This document shows, one piece after another, positions 1-9,069 of a stretch of 64,000 nt of DNA; the first letter of the stretch is position 1; each line of letters begins with the position of its first letter. The notes under the pieces were generated by a model. It made no database searches. It had not been told where the DNA came from and worked only from the letters and a program-made list of their open reading frames with translations. The stretch lies in the NCBI RefSeq assembly GCF_017833295.1, contig NZ_JAFIBW010000001.1, forward strand, positions 1,798,001 through 1,862,000. The letters run 5' to 3'. Made by a program: the position numbers and the translations under genes. Source of the stretch: Methylobacterium sp. PvR107 (GTDB lineage: Bacteria; Pseudomonadota; Alphaproteobacteria; Rhizobiales; Beijerinckiaceae).

Positions 1-858
1 CGTGAGCGGCGGCCGGACCGGGCCGGCCGCCCGGCCGACCGCGGTCATCCCGGCCTTGACGATCGAGACCGCGTAGCCGCGCTTGCGGTTGCGGAGGGCG
101 ATGTAAGGCAGGACGAAGGCACGCAGTTCGGCATAGACCGCGTCGCGGTCGCGCCGGCGCACGGCCTCGTAGAACCACAGCGCCCAGTCCGGCAGGAAGT
201 TGAAGATCGCTGAGGAGTAGGTGGTAACGCCCATCTCAAGGTATGGCAGCGCGAAGGTCTCGGCCGTGGGCAGGCCGCCGATATAGGTGAGGCGATCGCC
301 GAGGCCGGCATAGACCCGGGTCATCAGCTCGACGTCACCGACACCGTCCTTGAAACCGACGAGGTTCGGGCAGCGCTCGCACAGGCGTGCCAGGGTCTGC
401 TCGTTCAACTGCGCATTGGCGCGGTTGTAGACGATGATCCCGAGCTTCGTGGCGCGGCAGACGGCCTCGACATGGGCGGCGAGGCCGTCCTGCTCCGATC
501 CCACCAGGTAGGGCGGCAGTAGCAGCAGGCCGTCGGCTCCGGCGCTCTCGGCGGCCTTGGCCAGTTCGACCGCGATGGCCGTGCCGTGGCCGGCCGGCGC
601 GATGACCGGCACCCGGCCGGCGGTCTCCTCCACAGCCGCGCGGAGCACGCGGTCGATTTCGGCTGGCGTGAGTGAGAAAAACTCGCCGGTGCCGCCCGCA
701 GCGAACAGGCCGGCGACCCTGTGCTCGGCAAGCTGCGCGAGATTCCGGCGATAGGCCCCCTCGTCGAAGGCGAGATCCGCGCGGAAATGCGTGACGGGAA
801 AGGAGAGCAGGCCGGAACCCAGAGCCTGCGCCATCTCGGCGGGCGTCATCTTGGACAT
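1..858 (-). CDS. kdgD: 5-dehydro-4-deoxyglucarate dehydratase (partial, 3' end outside window)
   Basis: A class I aldolase-like protein of the DHDPS/NAL superfamily that dehydrates and decarboxylates 5-dehydro-4-deoxy-D-glucarate to 2,5-dioxopentanoate in sugar-acid breakdown. 286 residues are readable from ATG 858 and the frame is still open at base 1; the family is about 300-320 residues. Visible: [10 protein letters not shown] near the N-terminus, the [11 protein letters not shown] phosphate/carboxylate loop, the YNRAN segment holding the catalytic-dyad Tyr region, and GFKDGVGD holding the Schiff-base Lys. A second ATG lies three codons downstream (849). It is divergent from a LysR regulator 114 bp away, a typical regulator-target arrangement. 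A generic DHDPS-family enzyme is the alternative. Confidence 0.85.
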   Translation of the reverse strand, partial: MSKMTPAEMAQALGSGLLSFPVTHFRADLAFDEGAYRRNLAQLAEHRVAGLFAAGGTGEFFSLTPAEIDRVLRAAVEETAGRVPVIAPAGHGTAIAVELAKAAESAGADGLLLLPPYLVGSEQDGLAAHVEAVCRATKLGIIVYNRANAQLNEQTLARLCERCPNLVGFKDGVGDVELMTRVYAGLGDRLTYIGGLPTAETFALPYLEMGVTTYSSAIFNFLPDWALWFYEAVRRRDRDAVYAELRAFVLPYIALRNRKRGYAVSIVKAGMTAVGRAAGPVRPPLT

Positions 859-972
859 TGCGCGGTCCTCCCGACCAGGCGTGCGCCTTGCTGATGTTGG
901 CCGGGTCTCTACGGATGCTGGATTTGTGCGTCCAATGTTGATTTTGGCTGATTTATCCCAGATCTTGCATCA

Positions 973-1890
973 ATGTTCGATCTGGGCCACGTCCGAAGCT
1001 TCGTCGCCGTCGCGGAAGAGATGCATTTCGGCCGTGCGGCCGCGCGACTGAATCTCTCGCAATCGCCGCTGTCCCGGCAGATCCAGGCCCTGGAGCAGTC
1101 CCTCGGGGTCACCCTCTTGGAGCGCACGACGCGCGCCGTCCGCCTGACGCCGGTCGGGCGCACCTTCCTCGCCGAGGCCTACAGGGTCCTGGCGGCGGCC
1201 GAGGGAGCCGCCCAGATCACCCGCCGGGCCGCCCAGGGCGAGAGTGGGCTGGTCCGCCTCGGCTTCACCGCGGCCTCGGCCTTCCGCGCCCTGCCCCGCT
1301 TGGTCGCGCAGGTCCGCACGATCCTGCCGGACATCGACCTCGTCCTGGAGGAGATGGTTTCGGAGGAGCAGATTCAGGCGCTCAACGGCAGGCGGATCGA
1401 CTTCGCGTTGCTGCGCCCCTCCCCCGCCCTGCTGAGCGAGGACGGCTCGATCGCGACGGCCCTCCTGCTGCGCGAACGCCTTGTGCTGGCAGTGCCCACG
1501 GGCCGTCCGCTGGCGTCGGCCCGCCAACTCGGCATCCAGGCCCTCGACGGTCAGGCGCTGGTCACGTGGTCGCCGCGCGGTGGCCGCTACTTCGTCGAGT
1601 TGCTCGACCGCCTGTTCGAGGCGGCAAAGGTGCGGCCCCGGATCGTGCAGAGGGTCAACCAGGCGCATACCATGCTGGCGCTGGTCGGCGCCGGGCTCGG
1701 CGTCGCGCTGCTGCCGGAGAGCGTCCGCAGCATCCGCATGACCGGCGTGGTCCTGCGCCCGATCCGGCTGCCGACCTCCGCGCAACCGGAGCTGATGCTG
1801 GCCTGGCACCGCGACAACGAGAATCCCTGCCTTCCGACGGTCCGTGACGCGGCCCTCGGCCATGCTCGATCGTCCGACGCGACCGCGTGA
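973..1890 (+). CDS. LysR-family transcriptional regulator
   Basis: 305 residues, the normal LTTR length. The N-terminal winged helix is clear (residues about 1-60: FVAVAEEMHFGRAAARL, then SQSPLSRQIQALEQ and LLERTTRAVRLTP), followed by a type 2 periplasmic-binding effector domain. ATG 973 begins directly with MFDLGHVRSF, the usual LTTR start. It is transcribed away from the kdgD-type gene with a 114-bp shared promoter region, so it most likely controls sugar-acid catabolism; that target is inferred from position only. Confidence 0.9.
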   Translation: MFDLGHVRSFVAVAEEMHFGRAAARLNLSQSPLSRQIQALEQSLGVTLLERTTRAVRLTPVGRTFLAEAYRVLAAAEGAAQITRRAAQGESGLVRLGFTAASAFRALPRLVAQVRTILPDIDLVLEEMVSEEQIQALNGRRIDFALLRPSPALLSEDGSIATALLLRERLVLAVPTGRPLASARQLGIQALDGQALVTWSPRGGRYFVELLDRLFEAAKVRPRIVQRVNQAHTMLALVGAGLGVALLPESVRSIRMTGVVLRPIRLPTSAQPELMLAWHRDNENPCLPTVRDAALGHARSSDATA

Positions 1891-2109
1891 TCGGCACTCG
1901 CGTCTACGGCCATCGCGCGCAGTGGCGATTGAGCGAAATGGAAAGCGCCGCGATAGGGCCGATACGCTTTCGGCGCACAGCGGCCGGAGGCGGCCCTACC
2001 GCATCACCACCGGACCGCGCGTATGCGCCGAGTGATCAGGTCCGCGGGCCATTGGTGACACGCGCTTCGCGGCCTTGGCCATGCTCCGGACGGTTATCCT
2101 GCGCGGCTT

Positions 2110-3273
2110 CTATCCGACGCCTTTGAACCCCTGCGCGGCGGCGTCCGCCGGCTGTTCCGGCTCGGCTCGAAGACGGTGTGCGGCAACGAACGAGAAGCGA
2201 CGCCGCAAGCTCAGGATCGGCCGTTCGATCAGGTGCCAGGACACCATCGCGAACAGGACGATGCACGGGAGCGCCATCAGCACTTGCTGAGACGTATTCC
2301 GCACCGGCACCACCGCAACCAGAGCCTGCTGGATTGGCCAGCCGTACAGGTAGATTCCGTAGGAGTAGTCGCCGCGTTTGAGCAGGGCGGGAACCCAGAG
2401 ATCCGTCACGCCCAAGCAGACGGTGAGATAGATCAGCGATGGAAGGACCATGAGGTTCAGGAACGGATGGACCGGTACCGCCGTGACGGCCGTCAGGTCG
2501 CACGCACCGGCGACAAACACGATGCCCCCCGCCAGACCGATCAACCGCAGGTCGTAAGGCAGTCTGTAGCGGTATAAGTAGGCTGCGATGCCCAGCAGGA
2601 ACGCCACGTAGAGGCGCGACGCCTTATCGACGAACACTTTGTCGGCCACGCGAACCGGGAGGGTGACGGGGTCACCGAAGGCGCCGAGGCCGATGACGAA
2701 GCCGAGCAGGATCACGGCGCCGGCCGCACCCAGCACGAGAGCCGGACGCCGCAGCAGGCCCGTCAGGACGCAGGCCGACATCAGCGCGTAGCAAGCGATC
2801 TCGTGCGGGATGGTCCAGAGCGAGCCGTTGACGACATCGGTGGGGTTGTGCGCGAACACGCCCGGCAAGGTGTAGATGATCAGGCCCAGGATATTGGCGA
2901 AGTAGCGGTAGGTCTGCGGGTCAGTGGCGTAGCGCGACAGGGGCAGGTCGGTGAACAGCGGCCCAAGCACCACTGCACTGAGCACGATCTCGACGGCCAG
3001 TGCGGGGATGATCCTGAGCGCTCTGTTGAGCAGGAAGTCCCGAAGCCGGAGCCGCAGCGCGCTTCCGGTAATCAGGAAACCCGAGAGCCCGAAGAAGGCT
3101 GCGATGATGCCGTAGCTGCCGAGTTCGAAGAAGCCGTCAACGCGGGTGATCTCGTTGTTCACGATCGCGCGCCCGTGCCAGACCACGACAGACACAGCCA
3201 AGACGATTCGCAACAGATCGAAGCCGGGGGCAAGGCCGCCGCGGCGGTCGAGAACAGATCCGACGGTTTGCAT
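2110..3273 (-). CDS. Acyltransferase 3 family membrane protein
   Basis: 387 residues with about ten hydrophobic segments, typical of OafA/YrhL-type O-acyltransferases that acylate surface polysaccharides or other acceptors in the inner membrane. The N-terminal FDLLRIVLAVSVVVWHGR carries the family's conserved His after the first membrane segment, and SGFLITGSALRLRLRDFL is the characteristic second motif. It stands alone between the LysR gene and the efflux operon, with no glycan genes nearby, so the acceptor is unknown. Confidence 0.85.
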   Translation of the reverse strand: MQTVGSVLDRRGGLAPGFDLLRIVLAVSVVVWHGRAIVNNEITRVDGFFELGSYGIIAAFFGLSGFLITGSALRLRLRDFLLNRALRIIPALAVEIVLSAVVLGPLFTDLPLSRYATDPQTYRYFANILGLIIYTLPGVFAHNPTDVVNGSLWTIPHEIACYALMSACVLTGLLRRPALVLGAAGAVILLGFVIGLGAFGDPVTLPVRVADKVFVDKASRLYVAFLLGIAAYLYRYRLPYDLRLIGLAGGIVFVAGACDLTAVTAVPVHPFLNLMVLPSLIYLTVCLGVTDLWVPALLKRGDYSYGIYLYGWPIQQALVAVVPVRNTSQQVLMALPCIVLFAMVSWHLIERPILSLRRRFSFVAAHRLRAEPEQPADAAAQGFKGVG

Positions 3274-3431
3274 CCGCGCGTCCGGCCCCTGTGCTGTTGC
3301 CGCGCAGCCCTAGCACGTGAGACCTTGCCAAAATGCGCTGCCGGCCACGGTGCGTCGTCGGGCTCAAGGACGAGCGTGGGACTGGCTACCGACGCGACGG
3401 CTCCTCCTCGATCGCGGAACTGCATCCTGCG

Positions 3432-3617
3432 CTAGATCGTCTGAAGGGCGCCCGTCGCTTTCCAGCGCAGAGACGCTTCGATCGTGAGCGCCACGGTGGG
3501 CAAGACGTCCGGGAGCGCGTCGGGCCTGAACCCGGCGACCCTCAGGTTCTCGCCGCCATCGCTGGCCGCAGCGCCCGAGTCAGTCTGCGTCGTGGATTGA
3601 GGGCGAGCGGTGATCAT
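3432..3617 (-). CDS. Small hypothetical protein coupled to the RND pump
   Basis: A 61-residue open frame whose ATG (3617) overlaps the TGA of the RND permease in an ATGA arrangement, so it would be translated by coupling as the last gene of the efflux operon. The sequence is polar at the N-terminus (TTQTDSG) and mixed afterwards (FRPDALPDVLPTVALTIEASL); no signal peptide or membrane segment is seen. I do not recognise a family. The overlap is the main evidence that it is a gene; chance is possible at this length. Confidence 0.45.
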   Translation of the reverse strand: MITARPQSTTQTDSGAAASDGGENLRVAGFRPDALPDVLPTVALTIEASLRWKATGALQTI

Positions 3618-6600
3618 CGCACCTCGACTACCGGCTGTCGGGCCTCGGCCGGGCGATGCGGGGTGAGCAACAGCCTGAGCTTGTCCATGTAGAGATAGAC
3701 GACGGGCGTGGTGAACAGCGTCAGGGCCTGGCTGACCGCGAGGCCGCCGACGATGGCGTAGCCGAGAGGCTGGCGGATCTCCGAGCCGGTGCCGGTGCCG
3801 AGCATGAGGGGAACGCCGCCGAGCAGCGCGCACAGCGTCGTCATCAGGATCGGGCGGAAGCGCAGCAGGCACGCCTCGTGGATGGCCGCCTCGGGGGATT
3901 TGCCGCCCTCGCGCTCCGCCACGATGGCGACGTCGACCAGCATGATGCCGTTCTTCTTGACGATGCCGATGAGCAGGATGATCCCGATGATGCCGATCAT
4001 GTCGAGCGGTCGGCCGACCAGCATCAGCGTCGCCAACGCGCCGAGGCCGGCCGAGGGCAGCGTCGACAGGATGGTCAGCGGGTGGATCGTGCTCTCGTAG
4101 AGCACGCCCAGGATCACGTAGACCGCGAACAGGGCGGCCAGAATCAGCGGCGGCGTCGAGCCGAGCGAGGTCTGGAAGGCCTGGGCGTTGCCCTGGAACG
4201 CGGTGGCCACCGAGGACGGCATGTGCAGGTCGGCGGCCGCCTTCTGCACCGCCGCGACCGCCGCCCCGATGGTAGCGCCCGGGGCGAGGTTGAAGCTCAG
4301 CGTCACGGACGGGAACTGGCCCTGGTGGTTGACCACCGCCGGCATCGTGCCGGTCTCGATCTTCGCGATCTGGCTGAGCGGCACGGAGGTGTCGTTCTGC
4401 GAACGGACGTAGATCCGCTGCAGGGCGTTGGGCCCGAGCTGGTAGTGCGGATCGACTTCCAGGATGACGTAGTAGTAGTTCAGCGGCAGGTAGATGCGCG
4501 CGACGTGGCGCTGGCCGAAGGCGTCGTAGAGGGTGTTGTCGACGGCGGCGGGGTCGATGCCGAGGCGCGAGGCGGCCGTGCGGTCCACCACGACGTTGAG
4601 CATCCGCGCAGAGGATTGCTGGTCGCTCGCGACCGCGGTGAGCTCGGGCAGCTTCCGCAGCGCGTCGAGCAGCTTCGGGCCGTAGAGGTCGAGCTCCGAC
4701 AAGTCGATGTCGGTCATCGTGAATTGGTATTGCGTCTTCGAGACGACGGCGCCGATGGTGATGTCCTGGGCGGCCTGCATGTAGACCTTCATGCCCTGGA
4801 CCTGGTCGAGGGCCTTCGACAGGCGGGCGATGACCTGATCGGCCGTGACGTTCCTCTGCTCGCTCGGCTTGAGGCTGATGAACACGCGGCCGTTATTCTC
4901 GGTCACGGTCGGGCCGCCGGGGCCGATGTAGCCGGCCACGTCGGCCACCGCCGGATCCCTCATGATGATGCCGAGGATGCCCTGCTGGCGCTGTTTCATG
5001 CCCTCGGGCGAAACGTCCTGGGCCGCCTCGCTGATGCCGACGATGAGCCCGGTGTCCTGCTGCGGGAAGAAGCCCTTGGGGATCGTCCAGAACAGGTAGC
5101 CGGTGAGAACGATGGTGCCGAAGAAGGTCAGCAGCGTGAGGAAGCGGTGGCGCAGGGCGATCGTCAGGCCGTCGTCGTAGCGCGCCGTCAGCAAGGTGAA
5201 GAAGCCCTCCAGCCAGCGCGAGACGCGACCCGGGGCCTGCTCCTCGTGGCCCGGCAGGAGCCGGGCGCACATCATCGGCGTCAGCGTCAGCGACACGACC
5301 ACCGAGACGAGGATCGAGACGGCCACGGTCACCGCGAACTCGCGGAACATCAGGCCGACGATGCCGCCCATCAGGAACAGCGGGATGAACACGGCGACGA
5401 GGGAGATGGAAATCGACAGGATCGTGAAGCCGATCTCGCCCGCCCCGTCGAGCGCCGCCTGCATCGGGCTGGCGCCCTCCTCGATGTGGCGGACGATGTT
5501 CTCGACCATGACGATGGCGTCGTCGACCACGAAGCCGATGGCAATGGTCAGCGCCATCAGCGACAGGTTGTCGAGGCTGTAGCCCAGCACGTACATGACC
5601 GCGAATGTGCCCACGAGGGAGATCGGCACCGACACGGCGGGGATCACGGTCGCCCAGAGCCTGCGCAGGAACAGCGCGATCACGCCGACCACGAGCGCGA
5701 TGGTCAGGAGCAGCGTGAACTGCACGTCCTTGACGCTGGCCTGGATGGTCTGGGTCCTGTCCGAGGTGATCCTCACGTCGATGCCCGGCGGCAGCGAGGC
5801 CCGGAGCTGCGGCAGGGCCTTCTTGATGGCCGCCACCGTCGCGATGACGTTGGCCCCGGGCGCCCGCTGCACGGCGAGTGCCACGGCCGGCTTCTCGCCC
5901 ACCCAGCCGGCGATGGTCACGTCCTGGGGCGCCTTGACCGCGCGCCCGATGTCGCGGACCCGGATCGGCGCCCCGTCGCGATAGGCCACAATGGCGTCCT
6001 CGAAGCCGGCGGCCGTCGTGAGCTGATCGTTGCTCTGCAGGGCCACGGCCTGCTGGCCGCCGTAGAGCTGCCCCTTGGGCTGCAGCACCGTCAGGTTCGA
6101 GAGCGCGGTGCGGACCGTCTCGAAATCGAGGTTCTCGGCCGCGAGCTGGGCTGGGTTGACCTGGATGCGGATGGCCGGACTCTGCAGGCCACCGATGCCG
6201 ACGAGGCCGACGCCGGGGACCTGAGAGATCTTCTGGGCCATGAGCGAGGAGGCGTAGTCGCTCACGGTCGTGATCGGGAACACGTCCGAGGACATCGCGA
6301 TCAGCAGGATCGGCACGTCGGCCGGGTTGGTCTTGCGGTAGGTCGGCGGATTGAGGAGCGCCGCCGGCAGCTGACTCTGCGTGGCGTTGATGGCGGCCTG
6401 CACGTCCGAAGCGACCGAGTCGATGGTCCGGCTCCGGTCGAATTGCAGCGAGACCTGGGTGAAGCCCGTGCCGCTGCTCGACGTCATCTGGGTCAAGCCG
6501 GGGATCTGGCCGAACTGGCGTTCGAGCTGGGTCGCCACCGAGGAGGCAACCGTCTTCGGGTCGGCGCCCGGCAGTTGGGCCGTGACCTGGATCGTCGGCG

Positions 6601-6724
6601 AGTCGACGTTCGGGAGCGAGGCGACCGGCAGGAGCGTGTAGCTGATCGCGCCGAGCACGACGACGGCGAGCATGAGCAGGCTGGTGGCGATGGGCCGCCG
6701 GATGAAGCCGGATGAGATGTTCAC
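3614..6724 (-). CDS. RND multidrug efflux transporter permease (MdtB/MuxB-like)
   Basis: 1036 residues, full length for an inner-membrane hydrophobe/amphiphile exporter that uses proton motive force. It starts MNISSGFIRRPIATSLL and shows the RND signature LPNVDSPTIQVTAQLPGA, the TM4 proton-relay pair in GFVVDDAIVMVENI, and the second-half repeat ending in GIVKKNGIMLVDVA and RFRPILMTTLCALLGG. Resemblance is greatest to the MdtB/MdtC/MuxB subgroup. Its ATG overlaps the stop of the adaptor gene by 4 bp. No outer-membrane channel gene is in the window. Confidence 0.95.
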   Translation of the reverse strand: MNISSGFIRRPIATSLLMLAVVVLGAISYTLLPVASLPNVDSPTIQVTAQLPGADPKTVASSVATQLERQFGQIPGLTQMTSSSGTGFTQVSLQFDRSRTIDSVASDVQAAINATQSQLPAALLNPPTYRKTNPADVPILLIAMSSDVFPITTVSDYASSLMAQKISQVPGVGLVGIGGLQSPAIRIQVNPAQLAAENLDFETVRTALSNLTVLQPKGQLYGGQQAVALQSNDQLTTAAGFEDAIVAYRDGAPIRVRDIGRAVKAPQDVTIAGWVGEKPAVALAVQRAPGANVIATVAAIKKALPQLRASLPPGIDVRITSDRTQTIQASVKDVQFTLLLTIALVVGVIALFLRRLWATVIPAVSVPISLVGTFAVMYVLGYSLDNLSLMALTIAIGFVVDDAIVMVENIVRHIEEGASPMQAALDGAGEIGFTILSISISLVAVFIPLFLMGGIVGLMFREFAVTVAVSILVSVVVSLTLTPMMCARLLPGHEEQAPGRVSRWLEGFFTLLTARYDDGLTIALRHRFLTLLTFFGTIVLTGYLFWTIPKGFFPQQDTGLIVGISEAAQDVSPEGMKQRQQGILGIIMRDPAVADVAGYIGPGGPTVTENNGRVFISLKPSEQRNVTADQVIARLSKALDQVQGMKVYMQAAQDITIGAVVSKTQYQFTMTDIDLSELDLYGPKLLDALRKLPELTAVASDQQSSARMLNVVVDRTAASRLGIDPAAVDNTLYDAFGQRHVARIYLPLNYYYVILEVDPHYQLGPNALQRIYVRSQNDTSVPLSQIAKIETGTMPAVVNHQGQFPSVTLSFNLAPGATIGAAVAAVQKAAADLHMPSSVATAFQGNAQAFQTSLGSTPPLILAALFAVYVILGVLYESTIHPLTILSTLPSAGLGALATLMLVGRPLDMIGIIGIILLIGIVKKNGIMLVDVAIVAEREGGKSPEAAIHEACLLRFRPILMTTLCALLGGVPLMLGTGTGSEIRQPLGYAIVGGLAVSQALTLFTTPVVYLYMDKLRLLLTPHRPAEARQPVVEVR

Positions 6725-7935
6725 GGCAGCATCCCCGCCGAGGCCGTGGAAGTGTCGGGCACGTGGTCGGGCGATGCGGGCGTGATCCGCGTGCCGGGCT
6801 TCAGCCGGTACTGTCCCTGGACCACGACCGTCTCGCCGTCCCTCAGGCCCTCCGCGACCAGCGCGACGCCGCGGGTGCGCTGCTTGACCTTCACCGGCCG
6901 GACCGCGACGGTGTCGTCCGCCCCGACCACGTAGACGAACTGGCCCTTGTCGCTGACCTGCAGGGCGTTCGTCGGGATCGTCAGCGCCCCCTTCTCAACC
7001 GAGGTGGTCACCGCGGCGTTGACGAAGCTGCCGGCCCAGAGCTGGCGCTCGGAATTCGGGAAGACCGCCTTGAGCTGCACGGTGCCGGATTTCGGGTCGG
7101 CCTGGTTGTTGATGAGCAGCAGCGTGCCGGTGTCGAGCTTTCGGTCGCCGGACTGGTCGTAGGCGGTCGCCGCGACGGGGCCTCGGCCAAGGGCTGCCTG
7201 CACGGCCGCAATGTCACTCGTGGGCAGGGTGAACAGCACGCTGATCGGCTGGACCTGAGTCAGGACGACGATGCCGCCAGCATCCGTGGGATTGACGATG
7301 TTGCCGACGTCGACCCGTCGGATGCCGGTTACGCCGTCGAAGGGCGCGCGCAGCGTCGTGAAGTCGAGTTCGGTCTGCGCGTAGTCGATGGCGGCCTGGT
7401 CGCCCTTCAGCGCGCTCTCGGTCTGCGCGATCATCGCGCGCTCGCTCACGACCTGCTGGTCGGTCGCGAAGCCTTTCTGCAGGAGAGGCTCGTTGCGGGC
7501 GAGGTTGGTCTTCTGGTTGGTGAGGAGCGCTTGGTCCTTGGCGAGTTGCGCCTGCGCCTGTTCGAGACGGGCCTGATAGATGCGCGGGTCGATCCGGGCG
7601 AGCACGTCGCCGCGCCGGACGAACCGGCCCTCCTCGAAATCGGCGCTCTGAAGGTATCCGGTGACCTGGCTGCGGATGGTCGCGACGTTGAGCGCGTTCA
7701 CCGTCCCCACGCCCGTCAGGATGATGGGCACGTCCTGCTTCCGCACGGCGGCCGTCACGACCGGGACCGGTGCCGGGGCGCCGGCGTCCGGGGCGGGCCG
7801 GGGCGCCCCCTCGTGGCGATAGGCGGCGACGCCGACGGACCCCAGGACCAGGACGGCGACCGTGACCTTCCAGAGACCGTGGCGCGGGGACCGCGGGGCT
7901 TGTCCCTCGGTCGAGGATGCGGGCGTGCCCATCAT
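6721..7935 (-). CDS. RND efflux periplasmic adaptor (membrane fusion protein)
   Basis: About 404 residues from ATG 7935 (ATG 7932 directly follows). A membrane anchor (VTVAVLVLGSVGVAAY) is followed by the HlyD/MdtA fold: VIRKQDV-like lipoyl half VTAAVRKQDVPIILTGVGTV, a coiled-coil hairpin around ARLEQAQAQLAKDQALL, then DFTTLRAPFDGVTGIRRVDVG and the beta-barrel. The start was chosen because it overlaps the stop of the upstream small membrane gene; a longer in-frame start at 7992 would run through that gene. It links the RND pump to an outer-membrane channel encoded elsewhere. Confidence 0.93.
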   Translation of the reverse strand: MMGTPASSTEGQAPRSPRHGLWKVTVAVLVLGSVGVAAYRHEGAPRPAPDAGAPAPVPVVTAAVRKQDVPIILTGVGTVNALNVATIRSQVTGYLQSADFEEGRFVRRGDVLARIDPRIYQARLEQAQAQLAKDQALLTNQKTNLARNEPLLQKGFATDQQVVSERAMIAQTESALKGDQAAIDYAQTELDFTTLRAPFDGVTGIRRVDVGNIVNPTDAGGIVVLTQVQPISVLFTLPTSDIAAVQAALGRGPVAATAYDQSGDRKLDTGTLLLINNQADPKSGTVQLKAVFPNSERQLWAGSFVNAAVTTSVEKGALTIPTNALQVSDKGQFVYVVGADDTVAVRPVKVKQRTRGVALVAEGLRDGETVVVQGQYRLKPGTRITPASPDHVPDTSTASAGMLP

Positions 7936-8144
7936 CGTGCGGCTCCCGATCGACGCAGGACGCTCTCGACGAGGATCCCCGCGAGGCCGCAAATAAGCAG
8001 GACCGCCATCCAGGGGCGCGGTTGCGGCACCGAAGCGGCGAGCAGCCAGACAAGGGCGATCCAGCCCAGAACGGCGGGGGCCAGAGCGACGTCTTCGACG
8101 ACGAGGCCGAGAAGTTCGCGGGCGACGGCTTTGACGGCGTTCAT
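7932..8144 (-). CDS. Small two-helix membrane protein of the efflux operon
   Basis: 70 residues from ATG 8144 with two hydrophobic stretches (VALAPAVLGWIALVWLLAA and PWMAVLLICGLAGILVES) separated by a short QPRP turn. It begins 11 bp after the upstream membrane gene ends and its TGA overlaps the ATG of the adaptor gene, so the four genes read as one transcript. No family recognised. A role as an accessory subunit of the pump or of the upstream membrane protein is inferred from position only. Confidence 0.65.
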   Translation of the reverse strand: MNAVKAVARELLGLVVEDVALAPAVLGWIALVWLLAASVPQPRPWMAVLLICGLAGILVESVLRRSGAAR

Positions 8145-8155
8145 GGCGGATTGGC

Positions 8156-8920
8156 TCAGCGGAGGATCAGCGAGAGGCCGATGCCCGCGCGACGCCGGCA
8201 AAGCGGCACGGCGAGCGAGGCGACGGCGAGGAAGCCGAGGGTGAGCCCGATGATCGACCAGTCGGAGCCGGGCCAAGCCAGGCCGATGCCCTCGCCGACC
8301 CAGAACGTGCCGAACGCCGCGAGCAGCACCCCGACCGCGAACTTGAGTGCGTTCTCCGGCACCGTCGACAGCGGGCGGTGGAGGATGAGCCCGAGCGCCG
8401 CCACCAGCAGAAGCGCCGCGACAGCCCCGACGCTTGCGGGGACGAGGAGCCCGACGCCACCCGACCCGACGGCGATCACGATGAACACGACCTCAAGGCC
8501 TTCGAGCAGGGTGATCTTGAACGCGGTCGCGAACCCGACGAAGTCCAAGGCGCCAGCGGCGCGACCGGCCGACCGAAGGCTGCCGGCCTCTCGGTCGTAG
8601 GCGGCGGCCTCGTCGTGTAGGGGAATGACGCCGGCAGCCCGCAGGACAGCCTTGCGCAGCCAACGGAGGCCGAACAGCAGGAGCAGCCCGCCGACGACGA
8701 GTTGGACGCCCCGGATCGGGATGCGAGTCAGCAGGGGGCCGAAGAGCAGGACGACGGCCAGCAACGTAGCGAGGGCGGCAGCCGTGCCGGTGAGGGCGCT
8801 GCGCCAGCCGCGAACCGCATCGACCGCCAGCACCACGGTCAGCGCCTCGACGAACTCGACGGTGGAGGCGAGGAACGCCGCGATGGCTGCCGGCGATGCT
8901 TGAATCCAGTCGACGGCCAT
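8156..8920 (-). CDS. Multi-pass membrane protein with duplicated ExxE motif (COG4280-like)
   Basis: 254 residues, about seven membrane segments. Two internal half-repeats each carry a Glu-x-x-Glu motif at the start of a helix: STVEFVEALTVV (near residue 20) and TLLEGLEVVFIV (near residue 140). This pattern resembles COG4280-type proteins and, more distantly, the REGLE helices of Ftr1-type iron permeases and Gdt1-like cation carriers, which bind metal or protons through paired acidic helices. First gene of the RND operon, so it may move a cation linked to the stress that induces the pump. Function unknown. Confidence 0.7.
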   Translation of the reverse strand: MAVDWIQASPAAIAAFLASTVEFVEALTVVLAVDAVRGWRSALTGTAAALATLLAVVLLFGPLLTRIPIRGVQLVVGGLLLLFGLRWLRKAVLRAAGVIPLHDEAAAYDREAGSLRSAGRAAGALDFVGFATAFKITLLEGLEVVFIVIAVGSGGVGLLVPASVGAVAALLLVAALGLILHRPLSTVPENALKFAVGVLLAAFGTFWVGEGIGLAWPGSDWSIIGLTLGFLAVASLAVPLCRRRAGIGLSLILR

Positions 8921-8980
8921 TCGGAGCGCCCTCTCGCCAGTGAGCCTTCGCGCAGCGGCTTGCTCGACCGCAAAGTTGTA

Positions 8981-9021
8981 GCTATCACTACCTTTGTCAA
9001 GCGCAATGAAGATATCACTAC
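8981..9021. promoter_or_regulatory. Direct operator repeat in the efflux/RpiR divergent promoter
   Basis: On the minus strand GTAGTGATA occurs twice, at 9021-9013 and 8991-8983, exactly 30 bp (three helical turns) apart. A consensus -35 TTGACA (8999-8994) sits between them and the second copy falls in the -35/-10 spacer of the efflux operon promoter. The inner copy extends to a GTAG-N6-CTAC dyad. This spacing fits a repressor footprint; the divergent RpiR-type protein is the obvious candidate, though that family usually senses phosphosugars. Confidence 0.5.
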
Positions 9022-9069
9022 ATCACGAGGTCGGGTAGCTCGATGCGTGTGCTGGACGGAGGAGACGCC

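Noticed and set aside
3656..6715. About 1000-codon open frame antisense to the RND permease
   Set aside because: Low-complexity Arg/Asp/His-rich translation produced by codon bias of the real gene on the other strand; no family features.
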